Source: JBFXJF01 sp050175155 (GTDB lineage: Bacteria > Bacillota > Bacilli > Tepidibacillales > Tepidibacillaceae). From it: a DNA stretch of 64,000 nt. The notes beneath the pieces are model-generated. The model did not search any database. It was not told the DNA's origin and saw only the letters and a list, made by a program, of their open reading frames with translations. The DNA lies in assembly GCA_050175155.1 (NCBI GenBank), contig JBFXJF010000004.1, positions 62,001-126,000 of the forward strand. Reading direction: 5' to 3'. Position 1 is the stretch's first letter. The number at the start of each line of letters is the position of its first letter. The position numbers and the translations under genes were made by a program. Positions 7,951 to 15,414 of the stretch are shown in pieces.

Positions 7951-9027
7951 TTATATTGCTAAGTCTATATGCTGTATTGTCCCAGCCAAACCATTTTCCT
8001 TTAAAAAAATTCCTGTTGTCTGAATTTTTCCTTCTAATTCATTAGACATATTATTTTTAAGTTCAAATGAAGTATTAATGTTGCCTAAATATATAGCCCC
8101 TATTCCTTTTTCACCTATTGCAAATAACTGGTCATTCCCTTCGCTATCCTTTGTCCATATTCTTAACTTATCATAAATAGCATCATTTTCATCAATCCAG
8201 TTATTTTCGTCAGTATCATATTGGGAAAGTTCCATAAATCCATCATTTGTTTGTGGCCCAAAAAGTTCATTTCCATCATTTATAACTCCATCGCTGTTTT
8301 TATCTAGTGCAAGAAAACCACTACTTTGAGTAATAAAAGAGATTTGATCAAGATTCCCATCACAATCAATATCAAAACTATATTTTTCAGCTGTTAATTG
8401 TGGTGCTTGGCCTTCAAAATTAATTACTAATGGATCTATTATAGCAGCATCTCCAGCCCTAATACTAATATTTTGACTTGATGCAAACTCATGACTCATA
8501 TTTAGACTCACGGAAAAATTAATTTCTCTTCCATCGCTGGTTCTAACAATTCCCTCTGAATTAAAATTCATAACTTGCTTTTCATAAAAGGATTCATGAT
8601 AATCATACTCTAATCCCCAGCCAGCTTGCTGCTGTTGATTATTATTATTGTTTGTAGTTACTATAGGTGCTTCTACATTACCCCTTAATCTTATTTCATC
8701 AATTACATAAAACTTAAGTTTCTTGCCTGTTAAAGCTTCAATCATCTTTTGAATAGATAATAATTTCTGCTTATCTTTATCACTTATCTCAAAAATAAAT
8801 TTGTCCTCTTTATGTATTCTACCTAGAGAATTAAATTCCATCTCCTGTTTTGCTAAAGCTTCCTTAGAAATTTCGATTATTTCTTGTTCTAACCCATTCG
8901 CAAGATTGTTACCATTTTCTGAATTAGAATTATTTCCTACCCATAATCTTAGTTTTTCTTCCTTAGTAAATTTTTCATTAGTAATTGTTTGACTTGTCAT
9001 ATTGACAGTAGAATCACTAATCCTCAT
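7951..9027 (-). CDS. Conserved protein with EF-hand-like calcium loops, function unknown
   Basis: A 358-residue protein without signal peptide or membrane segment. The N-terminus (MRISDSTVNMTSQ) and the C-terminal half resemble conserved hypothetical proteins I recall from diverse motile bacteria. Three Asp-rich loops suggest Ca2+ binding: DIDCDGNLDQ (219-228), DKNSDGVINDGNE (242-254) and DTDENNWIDENDA (271-283), followed by a beta-rich tail with IWTKDSEGN and GAIYLGN. A Gln/Asn stretch lies near residue 130. GGAGGTGA five bases before the ATG fixes the start. It is a single-gene unit between a repeat/terminator and its own terminator. I do not know its function; the loops suggest a structural or surface role, which is inference. 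Confidence 0.7.
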   Translation of the reverse strand: MRISDSTVNMTSQTITNEKFTKEEKLRLWVGNNSNSENGNNLANGLEQEIIEISKEALAKQEMEFNSLGRIHKEDKFIFEISDKDKQKLLSIQKMIEALTGKKLKFYVIDEIRLRGNVEAPIVTTNNNNNQQQQAGWGLEYDYHESFYEKQVMNFNSEGIVRTSDGREINFSVSLNMSHEFASSQNISIRAGDAAIIDPLVINFEGQAPQLTAEKYSFDIDCDGNLDQISFITQSSGFLALDKNSDGVINDGNELFGPQTNDGFMELSQYDTDENNWIDENDAIYDKLRIWTKDSEGNDQLFAIGEKGIGAIYLGNINTSFELKNNMSNELEGKIQTTGIFLKENGLAGTIQHIDLAI

Positions 9028-9070
9028 ACCTTCACCTCCATGTGAATTTATTTACATCCACGTTTCAACC

Positions 9071-9099
9071 ATATCTTCAGTTATATTATATATCGTCAA
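9071..9099 (-). promoter_or_regulatory. Candidate promoter of the EF-hand-like gene
   Basis: Minus strand TTGACG (9099-9094), 17 bases, AGATAT (9076-9071) fits a weak sigma-A promoter. The same DNA also reads TAAA (9117-9114), 16 bases, GACGATAT (9097-9090), resembling a flagellar sigma-28 promoter (TAAA then GCCGATAA). A perfect palindrome ATCTAAATATTTAGAT overlaps at 9105-9120. I cannot choose between the two readings. Confidence 0.3.
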
Positions 9100-9157
9100 G
9101 TTTAATCTAAATATTTAGATGCTTATAGCTACTTATATAAGAAAAGATAAATAGTCA

Positions 9158-9232
9158 TAAAAAAAGATATATAATCATCTTTAGCGAAGCCTTTGCAAAG
9201 CAAGAGCTGAGCGTTAGATGATTATATATCTT
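9158..9232 (+). repeat. Dispersed palindromic repeat, copy 1
   Basis: A 75-bp element with perfect 17-base terminal arms (9164-9180 and 9216-9232) around a 35-base centre, and seven A residues just outside the left arm. An inverted second copy lies at 13618-13692; the 69-bp cores match at about 57 of 69 positions by hand count, and the A-run is shared. On the minus strand the hairpin is followed by seven T, so this copy probably also terminates the ruvCAB-CYTH transcript. Confidence 0.8.
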
Positions 9233-9264
9233 AGATTACACTTGTTGATATTTAATAGGAATTG

Positions 9265-9879
9265 CTATTTTTCTAATAATCTATGAAGGAAACGATTAAT
9301 TTTCCCTATATTTTTAATAGGCACTAACCCAAGCTTGTTCAATTCGTATAAAACAAATTTATGATTATTTGTTTCCCATTCAAGCTCATAATCCGTTATA
9401 CCTAGGTATGTGCTTTTATCTAAACTAATTGTGTCAGTGTAAAACATAAAATCATACCGTAAGGTTTGTAAAACTCCAATCATACTCAATCTTTCAATAT
9501 CCAATTCTTTTAATATTGTAACACTATCTAACAATTGGTTATATCCATCTATTCCATTATTTACAAAATCACCTGCTAGCAACTTTGATATAACTTGACC
9601 AGTCTCTTCCTGCTTATTAAACAAACCATCTGTTTGTTTTGGAATTTTTATCTGTAACTTCCAAGAGTCTTCCGTGTTTCGTAGTCTTACGGTAATACCT
9701 TGTTTTATTAAGATATGTTCCTTTGTATCAAAGTAATAATTCGTCTGAATATAAGGTGCTTTGGCTTCTGTAAATTTAGAAAAATAACTGAGTAATTCTT
9801 CGAATCTTTCTTCGGATAATAAAGCTTTGTATTCAATTTCTATTTCCTTTTCAGTATCATTTTCCTTTAAATCTTGCAT
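9265..9879 (-). CDS. CYTH-domain protein (triphosphate tunnel family)
   Basis: The CYTH fold is an eight-stranded tunnel that binds triphosphates and divalent metal; members include inorganic triphosphatase and class IV adenylate cyclase. The ExExK signature reads EIEYK near residues 14-18, and the Arg/Lys-rich strands TVRLRN and WKLQIKIPK follow, as in the Firmicute YjbK group. I start at the ATG at 9879: the GTG at 9891 is part of the ribosome binding site AAAGGTGG. The protein has 204 residues. It lies 49 bases after ruvB and is probably cotranscribed. The substrate is unknown. Confidence 0.85.
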   Translation of the reverse strand: MQDLKENDTEKEIEIEYKALLSEERFEELLSYFSKFTEAKAPYIQTNYYFDTKEHILIKQGITVRLRNTEDSWKLQIKIPKQTDGLFNKQEETGQVISKLLAGDFVNNGIDGYNQLLDSVTILKELDIERLSMIGVLQTLRYDFMFYTDTISLDKSTYLGITDYELEWETNNHKFVLYELNKLGLVPIKNIGKINRFLHRLLEK

Positions 9880-9928
9880 TGTACGCGCCACCTTTAAATA
9901 ATATCAATTAATAATATACTATTCTATT

Positions 9929-10939
9929 TTAAGTATAAAACTCCTCTGGCACATTTCTACCTAGATGAATAAATGCTGATTTTGTTACCATTCGCCCTCT
10001 AGAAGTTCTTTGCAAAAACCCTATCTGCATTAGGTAAGGTTCATAAACATCTTCAATTGTATTAGTCTCTTCACCTATTGAGGCAGCTATAGTATCGATT
10101 CCAACCGGACCACCGTTATAGGAATCTATAATCATTCCAAGTAGCTTATGATCTATATGGTCCAACCCTAACCTGTCAACTTGAATACTTTCCATTGCTA
10201 TATTAGCTACCTCTTCAGTTATTACCCCATCCGCTATTACCTGGGCGAAATCTCTCACCCTCTTTAAAAGTCGATTAGCAACTCTAGGGGTTCCTCGTGA
10301 CCTTAAAGAAATTTCTCTAGCCGCTTCCTCCACAATAGTGACGTTCAATAAGCTCGCTGCTCTAATAACTATCAAATATAGTTCCTCAGTAGAATAATAT
10401 TCTAGTCGGCTAATTACACCAAAACGATCTCTAAGCGGAGAAGACAACAATCCCGCTCTTGTTGTTGCTCCTACTAATGTAAACTTAGGTAAGTCTATTC
10501 GAACTGTTCTTGCACTTGGACCTTTTCCAAGGATAATATCTAACACATAGTCCTCCATTGCTGGATACAACACTTCTTCAACCGTTCTATTTAATCGATG
10601 AATTTCATCAATAAACAGAACATCACCATCTTCAAGGTTTGTTAATATCGCGGCTAGGTCCCCCTGACGTTCAATCGCTGGACCTGAAGTAGTTTTAATA
10701 TTCACATTCATTTCATTGGCTATTATATTCGACAGAGTTGTTTTTCCTAAACCAGGTGGTCCATATAATAACACATGATCAAGTGACTCTTTACGAAATT
10801 TTGCTGCCTCTATGAAAATTTTCAAATTTTCTTTTGCCTTTGTTTGGCCAATATATTCTGATAAATATCGAGGACGAAGACTGAATTCAACACTTTGGTC
10901 TTCCACTAGCATTTGTGAAGATATTATTCTCTCCTCCAA
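9929..10939 (-). CDS. ruvB: Holliday junction branch migration ATPase RuvB
   Basis: AAA+ motor that, with RuvA, drives branch migration of Holliday junctions in recombination repair. The 336 residues are the usual length. Walker A GPPGLGKTT is at 60-68, Walker B VLFIDEIH near 105-112, GATTRAGLLSSPLRDRFG carries sensor and arginine-finger elements near 156-173, and a winged-helix domain ends with SRGRMVTKSAFIHLG. It follows ruvA after 12 bases in a ruvC-ruvA-ruvB operon. Confidence 0.98.
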   Translation of the reverse strand: MEERIISSQMLVEDQSVEFSLRPRYLSEYIGQTKAKENLKIFIEAAKFRKESLDHVLLYGPPGLGKTTLSNIIANEMNVNIKTTSGPAIERQGDLAAILTNLEDGDVLFIDEIHRLNRTVEEVLYPAMEDYVLDIILGKGPSARTVRIDLPKFTLVGATTRAGLLSSPLRDRFGVISRLEYYSTEELYLIVIRAASLLNVTIVEEAAREISLRSRGTPRVANRLLKRVRDFAQVIADGVITEEVANIAMESIQVDRLGLDHIDHKLLGMIIDSYNGGPVGIDTIAASIGEETNTIEDVYEPYLMQIGFLQRTSRGRMVTKSAFIHLGRNVPEEFYT

Positions 10940-10951
10940 CCTCTCCTCCTC

Positions 10952-11563
10952 CTATTCCTTAGAAAGAATCCTTAATGACTTCTTTATTAATAAATCCAAT
11001 GATGTTTCTTCAGTAATTTCATTAGATAAGCTTTTTAAAACTTGATTTATCTCATTATCTTGATATCCTAAAGTTTTGAGTGAATCTCTTAAATCATTTA
11101 TATTTTGTAAATCCCAACTATTCTTATTGGTAGTTTTATCATTTATATTTGTAAAATGATTTAATACTTGTACTTTATCCTTTAAATCTAAAATAATTCT
11201 TTGTGCAGTCTTCTTTCCTACGCCAGGCATTTTTACCAATAAATCCTCATCCGCATTGGCTATTGCTTGGATAATCTGATTAGTATTGGACTGAGAAATA
11301 ATAGCTAAAGCTCCTTTTGGACCAATTCCCGAAACATTTAACAATAAACGAAACAGGCTTCGCTCTTCCTTATTTTTAAATCCATATAAGCCCATCCAAT
11401 CTTCTCTCATATGATGATGTGTATATATTATACATGTCTCATTTAACAATAACTGATAATTTTCAGGCTGTACTACGTATATTTTATAGCCAATTCCACT
11501 TACATTTACTATAACACTATCCGTCTCTATTGAGAATAATATCCCTTGAATAAAATCAATCAT
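10952..11563 (-). CDS. ruvA: Holliday junction DNA-binding protein RuvA
   Basis: Tetrameric junction-binding partner of RuvB. The 203-residue protein has an N-terminal OB fold (MIDFIQGILFSIETDSVIVN), two helix-hairpin-helix motifs (NVSGIGPKGALAI near 75 and MPGVGKKTAQRI near 108), and a C-terminal domain that contacts RuvB (SLKTLGYQDNEINQVLKSL). Its ATG overlaps the ruvC stop by four bases, indicating translational coupling. Confidence 0.97.
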   Translation of the reverse strand: MIDFIQGILFSIETDSVIVNVSGIGYKIYVVQPENYQLLLNETCIIYTHHHMREDWMGLYGFKNKEERSLFRLLLNVSGIGPKGALAIISQSNTNQIIQAIANADEDLLVKMPGVGKKTAQRIILDLKDKVQVLNHFTNINDKTTNKNSWDLQNINDLRDSLKTLGYQDNEINQVLKSLSNEITEETSLDLLIKKSLRILSKE

Positions 11564-12060
11564 CTTATATTCTCCTTAATTATATTAGTCATTTTCGCAG
11601 AATGTGCATGACATATAGCTATTGCTAAAGCGTCCGCAGCATCATCTGGTTTAGGAATTTCTCTTAAATTAAGAAGTATTCTTACCATTTCCTGAACCTG
11701 TTTTTTTTCCGCTCTACCATGTCCTACCAATGCCTGTTTAATCTGTAAAGGGGTATATTCATATAAATTAAGACCAGCTTCAACTGTTGCCAGCATTAAC
11801 ACCCCTCTTGCCTGACTAACAATCATTGCAGTAGTAACATTCTTATTAAAGAAGAGCTGTTCAATTGAAACGGAATCCGGTTTATATATCTCTATTATTT
11901 CCTTAGCCCCATCATAAATCTGTTTCAATCTTACAGCATCCTCTATATGTGCTTTTGTATTTATGCAACCATATTGAATAGGACTAATAGAATTACCTTG
12001 TTTATTAATAATCCCAAAACCAACAATTGCAACCCCAGGATCGAAACCTAATATAATCAA
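11560..12060 (-). CDS. ruvC: Crossover junction endodeoxyribonuclease RuvC
   Basis: Resolves Holliday junctions. The four acidic catalytic positions are visible: Asp in ILGFDPG, Glu in SIEQLFF, and the two Asp residues of KPDDAADALAIA. I start at TTG 12060, which follows GGAGGAG with a six-base gap and gives the normal N-terminus MIILGFDPG (166 residues). The upstream ATGs at 12087 and 12075 lack a ribosome binding site and add residues not seen in the family. First gene of ruvCAB. Confidence 0.96.
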   Translation of the reverse strand: MIILGFDPGVAIVGFGIINKQGNSISPIQYGCINTKAHIEDAVRLKQIYDGAKEIIEIYKPDSVSIEQLFFNKNVTTAMIVSQARGVLMLATVEAGLNLYEYTPLQIKQALVGHGRAEKKQVQEMVRILLNLREIPKPDDAADALAIAICHAHSAKMTNIIKENIR

Positions 12061-12103
12061 ATTTTTCTCCTCCATATATGCGAACATATATTTTCATTAT
12101 TTG

Positions 12104-12112
12104 ATTATATCA
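12104..12112 (-). promoter_or_regulatory. Extended -10 promoter of ruvCAB
   Basis: The minus strand reads TGATATAAT (12112-12104), a full extended -10 element with a consensus TATAAT. The -35 region is weak. Transcription would start near 12097, about 37 bases before the TTG start of ruvC and after its only plausible ribosome binding site has been included. Confidence 0.5.
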
Positions 12113-12133
12113 GATAAATTATATACATAAAAG

Positions 12134-12162
12134 AAAAAAAGGTCACAAAAATGTGACCTTTT
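12134..12162 (-). terminator. Intrinsic terminator after the BofC-like gene
   Basis: The arms GGTCACA (12141-12147) and TGTGACC (12152-12158) form a stem extended by A/T pairs, followed on the minus strand by seven T. It lies directly after the stop at 12180 and insulates ruvCAB. Confidence 0.85.
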
Positions 12163-12179
12163 AAAAACCAACTAATCAA

Positions 12180-12749
12180 TTAATCAATGGAGAATTCACT
12201 AAAAGTAGATAAGACACTATTAAATTCCGCTAGATCTTGAACTGGTATACCTTCATATAATTGTTGCACTGGTTCAATTGGTAATGAACTTTCTAATTTA
12301 TCAATATCAATCCTAAAAAAGGTTTCGATTATTGTATATTGTCCCAATCTATTACTAGGGTCACCACTAAATAAGGTCAGATACCCTTCAGGATTTAGGC
12401 TAAAGTACGTCCTATTTTTGCACTCGGGTGAGATATCCTCTACGTTTCTAGATAATTTTATTTTATTAACGTTTACTTCTACTACTTCCCATTCTGGGTA
12501 TTTATTCTTAATTTCATCTATAGATTGAACAACCTCCATTTTCGTCTCTAGTAAATCTTCTCCTACAACATAATGGGTCTCAAATTCTAAGATCATTTCA
12601 ATATTTGTGTTAACCTGCTGAGTATCTTGAACTAATTCATTATCCTCAGAAAAATTATTGTAAACGATTAATATAACTCCAAATATCAATATAGGAATTA
12701 TCGCTAACAAGCTATATATTATTCTTTTCTTTTTAGTAGAAAAAAACAT
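12180..12749 (-). CDS. BofC C-terminal domain protein, membrane anchored
   Basis: A 189-residue protein with basic N-terminus, one membrane helix (about residues 9-30) and an extracytoplasmic domain with the BofC C-terminal pattern: YPEWEVVEVNVNKIKLSR, then ISPECKNRTYFSLNPEGYLTLF, and LYEGIPVQDLAEF near the end. In Bacillus, BofC is a forespore-secreted protein in the SpoIVB-SpoIVFB signalling that activates sigma-K, and its gene sits beside ruvAB, as here. Substrates SpoIVFA and SpoIVFB are encoded in this same window. The ribosome binding site is AGAGGGG. The domain match is good; the checkpoint role is inferred from family and position. Confidence 0.75.
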   Translation of the reverse strand: MFFSTKKKRIIYSLLAIIPILIFGVILIVYNNFSEDNELVQDTQQVNTNIEMILEFETHYVVGEDLLETKMEVVQSIDEIKNKYPEWEVVEVNVNKIKLSRNVEDISPECKNRTYFSLNPEGYLTLFSGDPSNRLGQYTIIETFFRIDIDKLESSLPIEPVQQLYEGIPVQDLAEFNSVLSTFSEFSID

Positions 12750-12819
12750 TTTAATAACCCCTCTTTTGGTTTTATTTACTTATATTAACCATAAAAAGGT
12801 AATCTTATACTTATTTTAA

Positions 12820-13572
12820 TTAAATACTTGCCATTAAAACTCTTTTATGTTCACTATTTTTATGTAGCCGCTCAATTTTTTTTAATATTTCAGGTTCACC
12901 TTCTTGGGTTAACAGATAATTATCTAATTGCTCATAAGTAAAACCCATTTCATTTTCATCTGTTTGCCCTTCCCATAAATCAGCTGAAGGAACCTTGTCA
13001 ATAATTCTTTGTGGTATTGCTAAATATCTAGCTAGAATTCTTATCTGATGTTTTGTTAAACTTGCAATTGGGTTAAAGTCGGCAAGTCCATCCCCACCCT
13101 TTGTCATATAACCTATATAAATTTCAGAAAGATTACATGTATCAGATACTAAATATTTCTTTTGTCCTGCTATTGCATACAAGGTAGTCATTCTTAATCT
13201 CGCTTTAATATTACCCTTTAATAGATTATCTAATTCAACTACCTTCTCAAGCTCCTGATTAAGAACATCGTAAGTTTGTCCTAAATTTACCGTTATTAAA
13301 TTAAGTCCTATTGAAGCCGCTAAAATATTGGCATCTTTTTCATGTACTATATTTGAGTAAGCTGGCATCCATACCCCTAACACTTTTTCACTGCCTAAAG
13401 CATTAATACATAATGCAGCAACAACCGCACTATCGATTCCCCCAGAAATCCCAATCACAACTCCTCTTGCTTGGGCTTGGTTAATACTATTCTTAATAAA
13501 ATCTATTCTTTTGCTGATATCATCTTCAATATTCTCTTGGTAAATTTGTAATAAATTTTTAAATTTATTCAA
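12820..13572 (-). CDS. nadE: NH3-dependent NAD synthetase
   Basis: Amidates nicotinate adenine dinucleotide to NAD+ using ammonia. The ATP pyrophosphatase loop GISGGIDSAVVAAL lies near residue 42, and the substrate region GYMTKGGDGLADFNPIASLTK near 150. There is no glutaminase domain. I start at TTG 13572, preceded by GGGGG with an eight-base gap; this gives 250 residues and the normal N-terminus. The longer ATG start at 13632 lies inside the palindromic repeat at 13618-13692 and adds a hydrophobic stretch foreign to the family. In Bacillus other NAD genes (nadABC) neighbour safA at the equivalent place. Confidence 0.92.
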   Translation of the reverse strand: MNKFKNLLQIYQENIEDDISKRIDFIKNSINQAQARGVVIGISGGIDSAVVAALCINALGSEKVLGVWMPAYSNIVHEKDANILAASIGLNLITVNLGQTYDVLNQELEKVVELDNLLKGNIKARLRMTTLYAIAGQKKYLVSDTCNLSEIYIGYMTKGGDGLADFNPIASLTKHQIRILARYLAIPQRIIDKVPSADLWEGQTDENEMGFTYEQLDNYLLTQEGEPEILKKIERLHKNSEHKRVLMASI

Positions 13573-13617
13573 TATAAGGCCCCCAAAATTATTATTCTTT
13601 ACCTCATAATTTAATAT

Positions 13618-13692
13618 AAGATATATAACCATCTAACGCCCTGCTCTAATTACACAAAGGCATTACTAAAGATGATTATATATCTTTTTTTA
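13618..13692 (-). repeat. Dispersed palindromic repeat, copy 2
   Basis: Inverted second copy of the element at 9158-9232. Its arms (13618-13634 and 13670-13686) pair with one mismatch, and the seven-base A-run is present on the same side relative to the element. It sits directly upstream of nadE and supplies a false ATG (13632) to that reading frame. Here the T-run faces the plus strand, so it should not terminate the leftward transcript. Confidence 0.8.
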
Positions 13693-13761
13693 AGCAGATG
13701 TTACTTAATATTACAAATATAAAGTAAATTTAGAATTTTTACATTAGCTAGATATAAAGCT

Positions 13762-14361
13762 CTAGTCGTCTTCTCCATCTTCATACATTTCTTCATACAT
13801 TTCTTCAGGCCATTGCATGCAAGGATCTTGCATAAAAGGCATCTGTTGGTATGGCATCTGTCCGTATGGCATTTGACCATAAGGCATCTGTTGGTATGGC
13901 ATTTGTCCATAAGGCATTTGTCCGTATTGCGGGCATTGTCCCCATCCTGGCATCCCTGTCATTTCTGGCATCATTGGCATAAATGGCATTGGCATAAATG
14001 GCATTGGCATATTTGGAAGTTCTGGACATGCTGGCATTTCAGGGCGTACCGGTGGTTTTGGACATACTGGTGGTTTTGGTCGTACTGGTGGTGCTGGTGG
14101 TGCTGGTGGTACTGGTGGTGCTGGTGGTACTGGCGCTGGTTGCTCTGGTGCTGGTGGAACTGGCTCAGATTTCTTCGGTGCTGGATATCTAACCTTTTCC
14201 CTAGACATATGACCTTGGGGTATAATAATTTTTGTACCTACTTCAAGATTGTCGGGGTTTTTAATCTGTGGATTTGCCTGTACTATTGATTGCATGTCTA
14301 TATTATATTTTTGCGCAATTATCCAAAGATTATCACCTTTTTTTACAATATGAATCCTCAT
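13762..14361 (-). CDS. SafA-like LysM spore coat/cortex-interface protein
   Basis: A 199-residue protein with an N-terminal LysM domain (residues 2-48, starting IHIVKKGDNLWIIAQKYN), a Pro-rich segment with PPAPPVPP-type repeats (about 60-115), a Met/Pro/Gln-rich segment of MPYGQ and MPYQQ repeats (about 115-190) and an acidic tail EEMYEEMYEDGEDD. LysM binds peptidoglycan. In Bacillus, SafA has the same plan and lies between the pheB/obg and bofC/ruv genes, as this gene does; it directs inner-coat assembly through SpoVID, whose homologue seems to lie at the right edge here. AAGGAGG precedes the ATG. CATATGAT at about 14398-14391 could be a sporulation sigma-K-type -10, which is weak evidence. 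Confidence 0.75.
   Translation of the reverse strand: MRIHIVKKGDNLWIIAQKYNIDMQSIVQANPQIKNPDNLEVGTKIIIPQGHMSREKVRYPAPKKSEPVPPAPEQPAPVPPAPPVPPAPPAPPVRPKPPVCPKPPVRPEMPACPELPNMPMPFMPMPFMPMMPEMTGMPGWGQCPQYGQMPYGQMPYQQMPYGQMPYGQMPYQQMPFMQDPCMQWPEEMYEEMYEDGEDD
13850..13935. repeat. Tandem coding repeats in the SafA-like gene
   Basis: Imperfect 15-base units encode Met-Pro-Tyr-Gly-Gln or Met-Pro-Tyr-Gln-Gln about six times in a row. The upstream Pro-rich part (14060-14160) has shorter GGTGGTGCT-type units. Such stretches are prone to slippage and to assembly collapse, so the copy number may vary between strains. Confidence 0.75.
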
Positions 14362-14430
14362 CTTTTAACCTCCTTGCTAAAATACATTACATCATATGCA
14401 CAAATGGGCTTTTTGCTAATCATTTTTAAT

Positions 14431-14464
14431 AAAAAAAACTAATCTCATTTACTGAAATTAGTTA
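14431..14464 (-). terminator. Intrinsic terminator of the threonine operon
   Basis: On the minus strand AACTAAT (14464-14458) pairs with ATTAGTT, with further TCA/TGA pairing around a GTAAA loop, followed by eight T. It lies 20 bases after the thrB stop. Confidence 0.85.
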
Positions 14465-14483
14465 GAATATTGAATCTACTTTT

Positions 14484-15401
14484 TTATAAAACTGTAATTT
14501 TTGTTCCTTCTTTTGCAGGTAAGATTGTCTTAATCTCCGCCTCAAAATTCTCTTCTTTTTTTATAATATCAATAATTTCATAAACCTGTGGTAAGTTTTC
14601 TTCTTTTGCAAAAAACAGAATTGTTGGTCCTGCTCCACTTAATGCTGCACTAAAAATTCCTCTTTGTTCAGATAATTCAATTACATTTTGTAATCCCTTA
14701 ATATTTTTTTGCCTGTAGGGCTGATGGGTTCTATCCTTCATTGCAAGAGGAAACTTATCTATTTGTCCTGTTAAAATATAAGCTAATAACAAGGATGCAT
14801 GTCCTATGTTAAAGGAAACGTCTTTTAATGGAATTCTATCTGGTATTAAGCACCTTGCAACCTCTGTTGAAAGGGTATATTCAGGTATCATTAATACAAT
14901 CTTTATTGATTCAGGAAACTCAAATTTTGCTAGAGTAGCTTTTTCTCCATCATATGCAGCTACAATAAAATTTCCATATAAAGACGCGCCGACATTGTCA
15001 GGATGTCCTTCCAATTTGGTAGCTATTTGCAACAATTCCTCATTAGTTTTTGGTTTTTGAAGTAAGTGATTTGCTACAAATAACCCACCTACAATCGCCG
15101 ACCCACTACTTCCCAACCCCCTTGAAAGCGGGATATCACTTTCTATTTCTAAGGCAATATGCGGCATTGCTTCATTTTCCTGATTAAACAAATATTTAAT
15201 AGTTCGAAAGATAAGGTTACTTTCATCTTCCGGTAAAGATGCAAGATTCTTACCTATTAATTTAATCGAATTTTCTTCCGCTACTTTGAAACGAATTGTT
15301 AAATAGAGTTGAAGAGCTAATCCGAAACAGTCAAAACCAGGTCCAAGATTCGCAGTACTAGCAGGAACCTTTACCTCATATAATTGCCCTTTGTTTAACA
15401 T
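14484..15401 (-). CDS. thrB: Homoserine kinase
   Basis: GHMP-family kinase that phosphorylates homoserine for threonine synthesis. The 305 residues are the normal length. Visible motifs are VPASTANLGPGFDCFGLAL (11-29), the ATP loop PLSRGLGSSGSAIVGG near 91-106, and AALSGAGPTI near 254-263. The ribosome binding site is GGGGGAAGGG. It is the last gene of an ACT regulator-hom-thrC-thrB operon, 13 bases after thrC and just before a terminator. Confidence 0.97.
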   Translation of the reverse strand: MLNKGQLYEVKVPASTANLGPGFDCFGLALQLYLTIRFKVAEENSIKLIGKNLASLPEDESNLIFRTIKYLFNQENEAMPHIALEIESDIPLSRGLGSSGSAIVGGLFVANHLLQKPKTNEELLQIATKLEGHPDNVGASLYGNFIVAAYDGEKATLAKFEFPESIKIVLMIPEYTLSTEVARCLIPDRIPLKDVSFNIGHASLLLAYILTGQIDKFPLAMKDRTHQPYRQKNIKGLQNVIELSEQRGIFSAALSGAGPTILFFAKEENLPQVYEIIDIIKKEENFEAEIKTILPAKEGTKITVL

Positions 15402-15414
15402 TAGCCCTTCCCCC

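Noticed and set aside
13701..14029. Cys/Lys/Met-rich minus-strand frames overlapping the SafA-like gene
   Set aside because: They are out-of-frame readings of the same tandem repeats without ribosome binding sites.
13813..14289. Plus-strand frame rich in Trp and His
   Set aside because: It is the antisense of the repetitive SafA-like gene. Its odd composition comes from reading Met/Pro/Gln repeats on the other strand.
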